In this document: positions 9,262 to 15,879 of the stretch, piece after piece | Position numbering within the stretch: position 1 is the stretch's first letter | How the letters are laid out: every line of letters begins with the position of its first letter | NCBI GenBank assembly: GCA_949295025.1 | Contig: CASFJK010000001.1 | Span: 212,958 to 276,957 of the forward strand | From: an uncultured Pseudomonadota bacterium | GTDB taxonomy: Bacteria > Pseudomonadota > Alphaproteobacteria > RF32 > CAG-239 | Direction of reading: 5' to 3' | DNA length: 64,000 nt | Position numbers and translations under genes: made by a program | The notes under the pieces: model-generated | The model's input: the letters and a program-made list of their open reading frames with translations, nothing else | Database searches by the model: none | What the model was told of the DNA's origin: nothing

Positions 9262-9735
9262 ATGTTGCAAAAAATTAAAGATTGGTTTGTTAAAGAAAAA
9301 TCTTATATTGATCATTGGTTTGATATTGATGAGCGTTGGCGCTATTTGACTGTTGCTCTCACCAATGTGGTGTTTAAATATCTGGTCTTTTTTGTTTTGA
9401 CAATGATGTATCATCAAAGCTATCAGTTGAATTTATTGCTCTCATGGTTGTTGTCTTCTTTTACGGCTTTTATCGGTTATAAGATTTTGGTCTTTGCAAC
9501 TGAAGGAAACCATTTGAAAGAATATTTCAAATCAACAATGATTTTGGCTGTAGGCTATGTTGTAAATTCTTTCTTTTTATGGATTTTTGTTGAGAAGAAC
9601 GGATATAATCCATACCTTTCCCAAGCTCTTATTTTGTTTGCAATAACCTTAGCAAACTTTCTGCTTTTTAAACACTTTGCATTCAAGCAGCAAAAATTGC
9701 ATTTTTGGGAAAAAATTTATGCCGTTTTTGATTAA
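9262..9735 (+). CDS. GtrA-like membrane protein
   Basis: 157 residues with four predicted membrane helices: YLTVALTNVVFKYLVFFVLT, LLLSWLLSSFTAFIGYKILVF, MILAVGYVVNSFFLWIFV and ALILFAITLANFLLFKHFAF. The order and the ending LANFLLFKHFAF fit the GtrA family. GtrA proteins are proposed to move undecaprenyl-linked sugars across the inner membrane for surface polysaccharide modification. An in-frame ATG at 9163 would add 33 residues encoded by the repeat DNA. The ATG at 9262 is chosen because AAGGAG lies 10 bp before it. The 3' end overlaps the convergent outer-membrane gene by 3-4 bp. Confidence 0.85.
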   Translation: MLQKIKDWFVKEKSYIDHWFDIDERWRYLTVALTNVVFKYLVFFVLTMMYHQSYQLNLLLSWLLSSFTAFIGYKILVFATEGNHLKEYFKSTMILAVGYVVNSFFLWIFVEKNGYNPYLSQALILFAITLANFLLFKHFAFKQQKLHFWEKIYAVFD

Positions 9736-10253
9736 AATTTAATACGGACACCGGCGCTAATTTCGTTAACGGTTTTCAGATTATCTACTTCTTCTGTTAA
9801 AGCAGAGTAGTGATACATGGCTCGAATTGCCATATATTTGTTGAAATTGAATTGAAAACCGACGCCAAGACGCAGACCATCGCTTTCAAGATCGCGTAAT
9901 TTATTTTCAATTTTGTAGTTTACATATCCGATTGAAGTAACAAAATCTAAGTATTCTGAGGTTGGAAGTCTTAAAATAAAATCGGCACCGTATGATGTTG
10001 TTTTAGATGTGAAATTATTGCCATTGATTGTGTCATCAGAAAATTGGTAAAAACCTTCAATACCAACACCATTAAAATCAAAACCCAGAACAGCGGCAAT
10101 CATATCATAATTATCTTCCGCATAGGTATCAAACTCTTGACTGGTATCTATAAATGTTCTGTAAACATCTGCTCCTAATACCAAATCTGCTTGTGCTGGT
10201 TTGGATATACTTATCATCAAAGTCAGGGCAAATATTGTTAAAAACTTTCTCAT
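9732..10253 (-). CDS. Outer-membrane beta-barrel protein
   Basis: 173 residues. A clear signal peptide, MRKFLTIFALTLMISISKPAQA, has a likely cleavage after AQA. Alternating amphipathic strands follow, ending in the aromatic ISAGVRIKF, the usual C-terminal barrel-insertion signal. Strand pattern and length fit a small eight-stranded OmpA/OmpX-like or opacity-type barrel. Upstream in-frame ATGs up to 10,475 are rejected because GAGGAAG lies just before the ATG at 10,253 and the signal peptide begins there. The role is unknown; adhesion or envelope stability are common for such barrels. Confidence 0.8.
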   Translation of the reverse strand: MRKFLTIFALTLMISISKPAQADLVLGADVYRTFIDTSQEFDTYAEDNYDMIAAVLGFDFNGVGIEGFYQFSDDTINGNNFTSKTTSYGADFILRLPTSEYLDFVTSIGYVNYKIENKLRDLESDGLRLGVGFQFNFNKYMAIRAMYHYSALTEEVDNLKTVNEISAGVRIKF

Positions 10254-10379
10254 ATCTTCCTCGTGTTCTGGATTTAGTTTACATATAACATTATATTTTT
10301 TAATTGTCGACCCACTAAATATTTGAAAGTTGTTTTTTTTCGAGTTACTCTCATATGTATGTATAAAGGGAGACCAAAA

Positions 10380-10958
10380 ATGAAACATACAATGTATTTG
10401 ATGCGTTTTGCTTTTGATAAAATAGTAAACGGAACCAAGAGAGTAGAAGTTCGTCTTTTTGATGAAGAACATCAAAAAATAAAACTTAATGATGTTTTAG
10501 AGTTTGTTTGTCAAGAAACATCTGAACGCGTTGTCTGTTTAGTTCGAGGTATTTTAGTTTTTGAACGTTGTGATGATTTGGTTAATTTGCTTCCGGCCAA
10601 AGTTTTTGGTTATGATAATAAAGAAGAAGTTCGTTTGCGATTAAATCGACGTTTTGGTTTTGAAGAACAGCTACTTAATCATGTTGTGGGAATTTTGATT
10701 ATGCCTCTACAAGTTTCAGAGTCAGAGCATGAAGATAAGGAGTATGTTGAAGAAGGACGAAACGCGGAAAGAGAAGAACGAAAGTCTTTTAAACAAAGTT
10801 TTTCAGAAGTAAAGCAAATGCTTAAAGAAGAAAAAAATTGGCATCCTGTTAGTCAAAAAATTGTTCATAGTAATGAGGAAGGTATAGAAGCAAAAGAAAA
10901 AGCTGCTCAGATTGAAAAATTACGTCGCTGTGGATTGGAAGATGAGGGTAGAGAATAA
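10380..10958 (+). CDS. ASCH-domain protein
   Basis: 192 residues. The first ~110 residues read as an ASCH (PUA-like, RNA-binding) domain: MRFAFDKIVNGTKRVEVRLF, then DEEHQKIKLNDVLEFVC, the typical GxKxxExR start and 'DExRQKIKxGDxIxF' core. The C-terminal half is a highly charged helical tail rich in Glu/Lys, probably a coiled coil. ASCH domains are thought to bind RNA or modified nucleotides. The ATG at 10,380 with GGGAG upstream is preferred over one at 10,323. The gene lies immediately before tRNA-Ser and the island. Confidence 0.75.
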   Translation: MKHTMYLMRFAFDKIVNGTKRVEVRLFDEEHQKIKLNDVLEFVCQETSERVVCLVRGILVFERCDDLVNLLPAKVFGYDNKEEVRLRLNRRFGFEEQLLNHVVGILIMPLQVSESEHEDKEYVEEGRNAEREERKSFKQSFSEVKQMLKEEKNWHPVSQKIVHSNEEGIEAKEKAAQIEKLRRCGLEDEGRE

Positions 10959-11031
10959 GACGTTTTGTTGCGGAAGTTTAAAATAACTCTTGCCAAAAAG
11001 ACTAATAAAAATTATTAGTATCAAAGATATT

Positions 11032-11123
11032 GGAGAGATGGCAGAGTGGTCGAATGCGGTTGACTCGAAATCAATTGTGCTCGGTAACGGGTACCTAGGG
11101 TTCGAATCCCTATCTCTCCGCCA
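11032..11123 (+). tRNA. tRNA-Ser (anticodon CGA), island insertion site
   Basis: A 92-nt tRNA with a long variable arm: acceptor GGAGAGA/TCTCTCC, discriminator G, encoded CCA, anticodon loop CTCGAAA. Its last 17 bases are part of the 20-bp att repeat, so the island supplied the present 3' end and the gene stays intact. Its natural terminator appears to have been displaced to 27,287. Confidence 0.95.
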
Positions 11124-11126
11124 TAA
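11107..11126 (+). other. attL (20-bp direct repeat, in tRNA-Ser 3' end)
   Basis: TCCCTATCTCTCCGCCATAA overlaps the T arm, acceptor 3' strand, discriminator and CCA of tRNA-Ser. It is identical to attR at 27,268. Confidence 0.92.
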
Positions 11127-11197
11127 CAATTAAAGCCATTTGTTTTATCACAATTTTTAATGGTGCTAAACCTTGTTTTTTTAGGTGGTGCTATGGG

Positions 11198-13195
11198 GTG
11201 ATACAGCAGATGGCTTTTTTATATCCAAGATTGATGCTCAGAAAACACACTTATTATATTAGAGTCCAAGTCCCAAAATCTCTCATTGATATTACAAAAA
11301 AGAAAAATATAATATATTCATTGAATACTAAGAATTATCAAGAAGCTCTATATAGGGTCAGAGAAGAATCCTACAAAGTGGATTTGTTCTTGAAACATTG
11401 TGGAAGAAGCAAGATGTATGTGGAAAATGGCAAAAAAATTTTTTTCAATGATGAGGATTATAAACACTTTTTAGTCTCAAGATGGGTATTTTTATTAAAA
11501 GAATTAGAAAAAAATGAAGCCAAAATTAAAAAAGGCATTGTTACATATAAGGATTTGAGTTTCTACCAACCAGCTCAATTAGATGATGCAGATAGAGTTG
11601 AGGTTGTTGATACATATGATAATGATGGCAATCCTATTCAAATACTTAAAGAAGTTGTTGATGTGTGGGATGGCTATAAAATTAGAGAACCCAATAGTGA
11701 TGTAGCTTATAACCCATCTGAAAATCATATGGAATATCAATTGTACCAATTCATTCTGCAAGAAATTCAGAAAATGAAGAATGAAGGCAAAATAGATTCT
11801 GATGTTGTTGACATATTGGAAGATGGGGGAGAATTGCCTTTCTTCAAAAATAAAACAGATTCTATATCAGAGTTAGATGATTTTTCTTCCAATTTTATTG
11901 GATGGCATAATTTATCTGATAGAATGAGAGAGTCTGAAAAATTGTTGTATGATAAAATTGAGAACATTAAAAATAAGACACCTGTTGAAATATCAATCTA
12001 TTTTGAAAATATTTTAGCAATAGCAAGAGAAGTTATCAAGAACTCATCAATGAATAGAAAAATTGAGGCTAAACTTCCTAATTATGAGAAATTACTACAA
12101 AAATGGTATGATTATCAACTAGCAAAGGGTAGTTCAGTTAAGGATACCAAAAACCATATCTATAAAATTAATATTATTATTTCATTGTTAAATAACAAGA
12201 AAATTAAAGATATAACTAAAAAAGATATGAGAAATATTGAGCAGAAATTATTATTGTTGCCCAAAAATGCATCAGCCAAATATCCTAACCAAAAATTCAG
12301 TGATATTATTGAGAAAACAAAAAATAATAAGAATATCCCAAAAATCAAGCCCATCACTGTTAGAGACTACATCTCTATGTTCAGTTCATTTTTAAATTTT
12401 TTGGTTGATGAGGAAATTTTATTGTCAAACCCTATCAGAGACTACAAATTTAAATATGCTGTTGGGAAAAAAGAGGCCTATGAACCTTTTACAGATGAAG
12501 AATTAGCTTTAATTTTTAACCCTAAAACATTTCCTGAATATGTTGTGAAAAATGACACTAGCAAATACCCAGAGAGATTTTGGATTTTATGTCTTATCAT
12601 CTTTTTAGGGTGCAGAGAAGATGAATTGTGTCAATTAGATGTGGCAGATATACAGTGTTTTAAAGGTGTTGATTGTATAGTTATTCAGCCATCATCTGAT
12701 AAAGATAAAAAAACAAAAACTAAGCAAAAAAGGATATTACCAATCCCTCAAAAAATTTTAGATATTGGCTTCCTAGATTATGTAAATAACAGGAAAAATG
12801 ATAACTGTAAAAAGTTATTTAACCTCAAACATAATCCCCATAATGGATATGCTCAGGAATTTGGTAGGTGGTTTGCCAGTTATCTGGACAAGATTGGTAT
12901 AACTTCAGAGCAAAAAGTGTTCCATAGTTTTAGACACCTTATGAAAATGAACTATAGGAATAATGATATTTCTGATAGTGCCATTAAAATTATTGGAGGA
13001 TGGTCTGATAATAATGGGGATGGGTTCAGTTGCTATGCTCAGGGGGCAATGGATATTGTTAAATTGAAGAAAATTGTTGATTCAGTTGATTTTCCAATGA
13101 TTGATTTTGAGACTCTAAAGAATAGAACTGTTGAGGATATTGACCCTGCTTTTAGGTCTAGAAGGAGACCCAGAAAATCTATTTTGGGAAAATAA
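11198..13195 (+). CDS. int: Tyrosine recombinase (island integrase)
   Basis: 665-residue phage-type integrase. The N-terminus (YPRLMLRKHTYYIRVQVPKS) matches the DUF6538-type arm-binding start. A long core-binding region follows, and the catalytic domain lies at about residues 430-640. Visible catalytic residues are Arg in GCREDELCQLD (about 471), a basic KTKQKRILPIP strand, HSFRH (about 575-579), GGW (about 600) and the Tyr nucleophile in SCYAQG (about 611). It would insert and excise the island at the adjacent tRNA-Ser att site. It is read here from GTG 11,198 with AGGTGG nine bases upstream; ATG 11,210 is an alternative. At 665 residues it is longer than most integrases. Confidence 0.93.
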   Translation: MIQQMAFLYPRLMLRKHTYYIRVQVPKSLIDITKKKNIIYSLNTKNYQEALYRVREESYKVDLFLKHCGRSKMYVENGKKIFFNDEDYKHFLVSRWVFLLKELEKNEAKIKKGIVTYKDLSFYQPAQLDDADRVEVVDTYDNDGNPIQILKEVVDVWDGYKIREPNSDVAYNPSENHMEYQLYQFILQEIQKMKNEGKIDSDVVDILEDGGELPFFKNKTDSISELDDFSSNFIGWHNLSDRMRESEKLLYDKIENIKNKTPVEISIYFENILAIAREVIKNSSMNRKIEAKLPNYEKLLQKWYDYQLAKGSSVKDTKNHIYKINIIISLLNNKKIKDITKKDMRNIEQKLLLLPKNASAKYPNQKFSDIIEKTKNNKNIPKIKPITVRDYISMFSSFLNFLVDEEILLSNPIRDYKFKYAVGKKEAYEPFTDEELALIFNPKTFPEYVVKNDTSKYPERFWILCLIIFLGCREDELCQLDVADIQCFKGVDCIVIQPSSDKDKKTKTKQKRILPIPQKILDIGFLDYVNNRKNDNCKKLFNLKHNPHNGYAQEFGRWFASYLDKIGITSEQKVFHSFRHLMKMNYRNNDISDSAIKIIGGWSDNNGDGFSCYAQGAMDIVKLKKIVDSVDFPMIDFETLKNRTVEDIDPAFRSRRRPRKSILGK

Positions 13196-13263
13196 AATTT
13201 TTTTCATTTTATTTTTGCTTTTTGAAATATCTGTGTGGTATCTTAATATAAATAAATTTATTA

Positions 13264-13412
13264 GTATGAGGAAAGTCACACAGATAATTGTTGGTATTAT
13301 TGTCTGTGAATACCAAAAATAGAACAGGCTTGCTATTTATTTTCCTCATACCCCACAGTATGGACTGAATGCCTAATGGCTACTTTCCATTGATTTTGCA
13401 GCAAAAAAATTA
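13264..13412 (+). ncRNA. Candidate structured RNA or origin region between integrase and HUH gene
   Basis: Non-coding DNA with nested inverted repeats. An 11-bp perfect outer helix (GTATGAGGAAA 13,264-13,274 with TTTCCTCATAC 13,341-13,351) encloses two hairpins: CACAGATAAT / ATTGTCTGTG with one G-U-type change, and AATAG / CTATT. A further ATGGA / TCCAT hairpin lies just downstream. The arrangement resembles a three-way junction. It could be a transcribed structured RNA or part of a replication origin. No open frame of note lies in the 304-bp gap. Confidence 0.4.
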
Positions 13413-13420
13413 AAACAAAA

Positions 13421-13446
13421 TAGCACCTAGAATAATCTAGGTGCTA
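13421..13446 (+). repeat. Perfect 11-bp hairpin upstream of HUH gene
   Basis: TAGCACCTAGA, loop ATAA, TCTAGGTGCTA, 53 bp before the HUH-like gene. It is not followed by a T run, so a terminator role is weak. A hairpin with a short A/T loop next to an HUH protein is the typical appearance of a rolling-circle nick site. Confidence 0.6.
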
Positions 13447-13499
13447 AATCTAACCTTTTGCCAAATTATTAAAAAATTATATCAAAAAAAGGAATAATT

Positions 13500-14048
13500 A
13501 TGACTAAAATATTTAAAAACAGAATTACTCAAGAATCACCATCAACTATTAGAAAATTAAAATCTTTGTTCATTAATATGAATAAAGATAAAAAACATAA
13601 TGAAGATACACCATATGGATTATTTTCATTTACTTTATCTCCAAATAACAATATTGATGAAATAAAATTGGAAAAAGATTTTAAATCTATTTTATCACAT
13701 TTTTATAAATGGAGATATGGAACAAAATGGAAATCTATTAAGAATATTCAATATAAATTTGAAGGAATTATTGAAAAACAAGCCTGTGGCATTAATCACA
13801 TTCATTTAACAATTTATCAATTTAATGTTGAAGAATTATCTATTTTTGTAAGTTATATAACAAAAATGTTCAAAGAATTGTATTCAAAATCCTCTTTTAA
13901 AATTTCCAAAATTTATAATATAAAAGGTTGGGAAAACTATATTTCTCCTTTTAAAACCAATAAAGACAACTTTATATCCAAAATGAGAATAACTCCTCCT
14001 ATCATTATTAATGATTTACTTTTTTCTCCATCAAAAAATGATAAATAA
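13500..14048 (+). CDS. HUH-type endonuclease-like (Rep) protein, tentative
   Basis: 182 residues, basic and Lys/Ile-rich. The centre reads GINHIHLTIYQ (His100-Ile-His102), which matches the HUH metal-binding strand of rolling-circle replication and mobilisation nucleases. About 45 residues later GWENYISPFK places a conserved-looking Tyr147 with a downstream Lys, as expected of the catalytic tyrosine helix (YxxxxxK). The first part, YGLFSFTLSP, could be the first core strand. The protein is smaller than most Rep proteins and lacks a helicase. AAAGGA lies before the ATG. The upstream hairpin and nested repeats could be its nick site. Motif evidence only, so moderate confidence. Confidence 0.5.
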   Translation: MTKIFKNRITQESPSTIRKLKSLFINMNKDKKHNEDTPYGLFSFTLSPNNNIDEIKLEKDFKSILSHFYKWRYGTKWKSIKNIQYKFEGIIEKQACGINHIHLTIYQFNVEELSIFVSYITKMFKELYSKSSFKISKIYNIKGWENYISPFKTNKDNFISKMRITPPIIINDLLFSPSKNDK

Positions 14049-14070
14049 TTATATCACTAATTAAGGATTT

Positions 14071-14340
14071 ATGATGAATGAAGAATTAAAATTATTATAT
14101 GAAATAGCAGATTGTTTAATAGCTGAAAAATTTATAAAAAGTTACAGAAATTTTAGCCTAAATTATCTAAATAAATGTCCTCCATATCTAAGTGTTCTGA
14201 AGTATTTACATAAAAAACCAAGTTTAAGGACTTTGTCTTTTCTTTTATATAAGTTGAATATGCAAAAAATTTATCCAGAAGTTCAATCTCAATTACATTT
14301 AATAATTAAAAATAAATTAGCATCAAAGGACTTGATATGA
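14071..14340 (+). CDS. Small helical protein, DUF6626-like (tentative)
   Basis: 89 residues: IKSYRNFSLNYLNKCPPYLS then HKKPSLRTLSFLLYKLN. This order (Ser-x-x-x-Phe-Ser, Tyr-Leu, Pro-Ser...Leu) resembles small helix-turn-helix-like DUF6626 proteins of alphaproteobacterial plasmids and phages, but I cannot confirm it without a profile search. It starts at tandem ATGs behind AAGGA and overlaps the next gene by ATGA, so both are probably translationally coupled. Confidence 0.55.
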   Translation: MMNEELKLLYEIADCLIAEKFIKSYRNFSLNYLNKCPPYLSVLKYLHKKPSLRTLSFLLYKLNMQKIYPEVQSQLHLIIKNKLASKDLI

Positions 14341-15005
14341 GGGAAGATGTTAATTTTGACAACTTAATAAGTAAAATAGATTTGATACTAAATTCACCCA
14401 AACCAATTCCAAACTTTATTAAAAAGGATAAAGAATTAGCTCAAATGTTGGAAGATTTGCAAGAAATTTCAGAATATGAGACACTCAATCAATTTGAGGA
14501 GTTATTTGATAAAGAGCCATTTTTGATGCAATTTTTGATAGGTGCTGATTTTACAAAACTTTTGAAAATTATAGATAGAACTACTATGAAATATGAGCAT
14601 CTGGATGACTATACAGCTCTTCATATGATAGTGGTTAATCCTTGTATTGCTAATGTTGAAAAAACAGTAATTATTGATAGAATGCTGGAAATGGGTTGCA
14701 ATATTAATCAAACATCAGCAAGAGGTGAAACAGCTCTATTTTTAGCAGTGAAGAGAAATAACAGAAAAATGATTGAATATTTGCTTCAAAAAGGAGCAAA
14801 CCCAAATATTTCTAATAATTTGAGAATAACTCCAATGATGGTGGCAACATTTAATTCCCAACTCTATAATATGGCAATCCTCAAATTTTTTAATTCTCAA
14901 ATGGGTGCAACCTGTACATCCTATCAGTTTGATGTTTTTGACATAGCAGAAATAACCAAAATCTCAAATACAATGGAAGTCTTGAGGGATTTGAGAAGAA
15001 GTTAA
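14337..15005 (+). CDS. Ankyrin-repeat protein
   Basis: 222 residues. The N-terminal ~100 residues are unassigned. From about residue 95 there are ankyrin-type helices: DDYTALHMIVVNPCIANVEK, then ARGETALFLAVKRNNRKMIE followed by YLLQKGANPNI, and NLRITPMMVATFNSQLYN. The second of these is a canonical repeat (G-TALxxAxxxxxxxxxxxLLxxGAxPN). Ankyrin repeats mediate protein-protein contact. In intracellular and gut alphaproteobacteria they occur in effectors as well as in mobile-element proteins. There is no secretion signal. Start overlaps the preceding stop (ATGA); a terminator follows. Confidence 0.8.
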   Translation: MREDVNFDNLISKIDLILNSPKPIPNFIKKDKELAQMLEDLQEISEYETLNQFEELFDKEPFLMQFLIGADFTKLLKIIDRTTMKYEHLDDYTALHMIVVNPCIANVEKTVIIDRMLEMGCNINQTSARGETALFLAVKRNNRKMIEYLLQKGANPNISNNLRITPMMVATFNSQLYNMAILKFFNSQMGATCTSYQFDVFDIAEITKISNTMEVLRDLRRS

Positions 15006-15013
15006 TACTAAAT

Positions 15014-15044
15014 AAAAAAGCCAGAAATAAATCTGGCTTTTAGT
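15014..15044. terminator. Bidirectional terminator
   Basis: Stem AAAAGCCAGA / TCTGGCTTTT with loop AATAAA lies between the convergent ankyrin and serine recombinase genes and serves both strands. Confidence 0.8.
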
Positions 15045-15635
15045 TTAAATAATAAATTCTGTTACATATCTATGAAGAGTAGTCCAGGTGCACCCCATTA
15101 ATCTTGCTATTTCAGCTTTTGATACTTTTTTATCCAATAATTCTTTAATTTTATTATGTTTTTTCTTCAATTTTTTATAAGAAAACCCATAAGGTCTACC
15201 TAAATGTTTCCCCTCATTTTTCAATCTTTTTAATGATTCTTTTGTCCTCTGTGAAATTAGTTGTCTTTCAATTTCACTGGCAAGGGAAAAGGCAAATGCT
15301 AATACTTTACTCTGAATATCAGCCCCTAAATGATAGTTTTCTTTAACAGTTATAATTTCACACTCTTTTTCAAGACAAGTTTGCAAAATTCCCATAACTT
15401 CTAACATATTTCTACCAAGTCTTGAGATTTCAGTTGTGATTACTATATCTCCTTTTTTGAGCTTATTTAACAACTTTCCCAATTTTCTTTGAGCCAAAGG
15501 TTTTCTTGATGAAATAATTTCCTCAACAAATTCATTTATGCATAAATTATTTTTCTCTGAGAAATTTTTAAGTTCAAACTTCTGATTTTCACAATTTTGC
15601 AAATCAGTACTAACTCTAATATAACCATATATCAT
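15045..15635 (-). CDS. Serine recombinase (resolvase/invertase family), left copy
   Basis: 196 residues. The N-terminal catalytic domain begins MIYGYIRVSTDLQNCENQ with the active Ser at position 9, followed by TTEISRLGRNMLEVMGIL (conserved Arg pair) and a long E-helix with ASEIERQLISQRTKESL. A C-terminal helix-turn-helix reads SKAEIARLMGCTWTTLHRYV. Size and layout fit small DNA invertases and resolvases such as Hin, Gin and TnpR. It is transcribed away from the type III restriction genes; a second recombinase bounds them on the other side. Its own upstream DNA contains inverted repeats that may be target sites. Confidence 0.92.
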   Translation of the reverse strand: MIYGYIRVSTDLQNCENQKFELKNFSEKNNLCINEFVEEIISSRKPLAQRKLGKLLNKLKKGDIVITTEISRLGRNMLEVMGILQTCLEKECEIITVKENYHLGADIQSKVLAFAFSLASEIERQLISQRTKESLKRLKNEGKHLGRPYGFSYKKLKKKHNKIKELLDKKVSKAEIARLMGCTWTTLHRYVTEFII

Positions 15636-15698
15636 ATTTAATCCTTTGTTATTACATTGATATTTATCAAAAATAACTATACAAAGGTTACAAAAATA

Positions 15699-15732
15699 AT
15701 AGCTAAACTAAATGTCCATCTAGTTTAGCTAT
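15699..15732 (-). repeat. Perfect 12-bp hairpin with ATGGACATT loop
   Basis: ATAGCTAAACTA and TAGTTTAGCTAT are exact inverted repeats around a 10-base loop. On the minus strand, that is in the recombinase leader, the loop reads GATGGACATT. The same nine bases ATGGACATT form the loop of the mod leader hairpin on the plus strand. Confidence 0.75.
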
Positions 15733-15796
15733 TACAAATAATGGTATTATAAAATAATAAAAAATATATTAAAGCAAGTTATTTCCTTGTTTTTCA

Positions 15797-15802
15797 TATA
15801 AT
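15797..15802 (+). promoter_or_regulatory. Probable -10 box for the type III restriction operon
   Basis: TATAAT stands 83 bp before the mod start codon. No good -35 box is present at 16-18 bp, so the promoter may need an activator or extended contacts. Confidence 0.35.
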
Positions 15803-15844
15803 TAAGGTGTTTTAAGAGAGGTTTCCTCATTTATCATAATTTAG

Positions 15845-15872
15845 CTCTCCATAAATGGACATTTGTGGAGAG
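15845..15872 (+). promoter_or_regulatory. Mod leader hairpin hiding the ribosome-binding site
   Basis: CTCTCCATA pairs with TGTGGAGAG at eight of nine positions around a 10-base loop AATGGACATT. The right arm contains GGAGAG, the ribosome-binding site seven bases before the mod ATG at 15,880. Pairing would therefore hinder translation, so this is a plausible on/off element. Confidence 0.55.
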
Positions 15873-15879
15873 TATGTCT

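Noticed and set aside
10920-11129. Minus-strand frame of 69 codons over tRNA-Ser
   Set aside because: Antisense of the tRNA (the typical DRDSNPRYP peptide); not a gene.
13131-13322. Frame of 63 codons after the integrase
   Set aside because: Overlaps the integrase end, no ribosome-binding site, composition of non-coding DNA; the region is better explained by its inverted repeats.
13264-13412. RNase P RNA
   Set aside because: Only two short strings resemble conserved blocks; length and remaining helices do not fit.
15711-15863. Established invertible promoter for the restriction genes
   Set aside because: The inverted 9-10-bp loop match is suggestive, but the flanking arms differ and no recombination evidence exists in a single sequence. 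Kept only as one possible reading of the hairpins.
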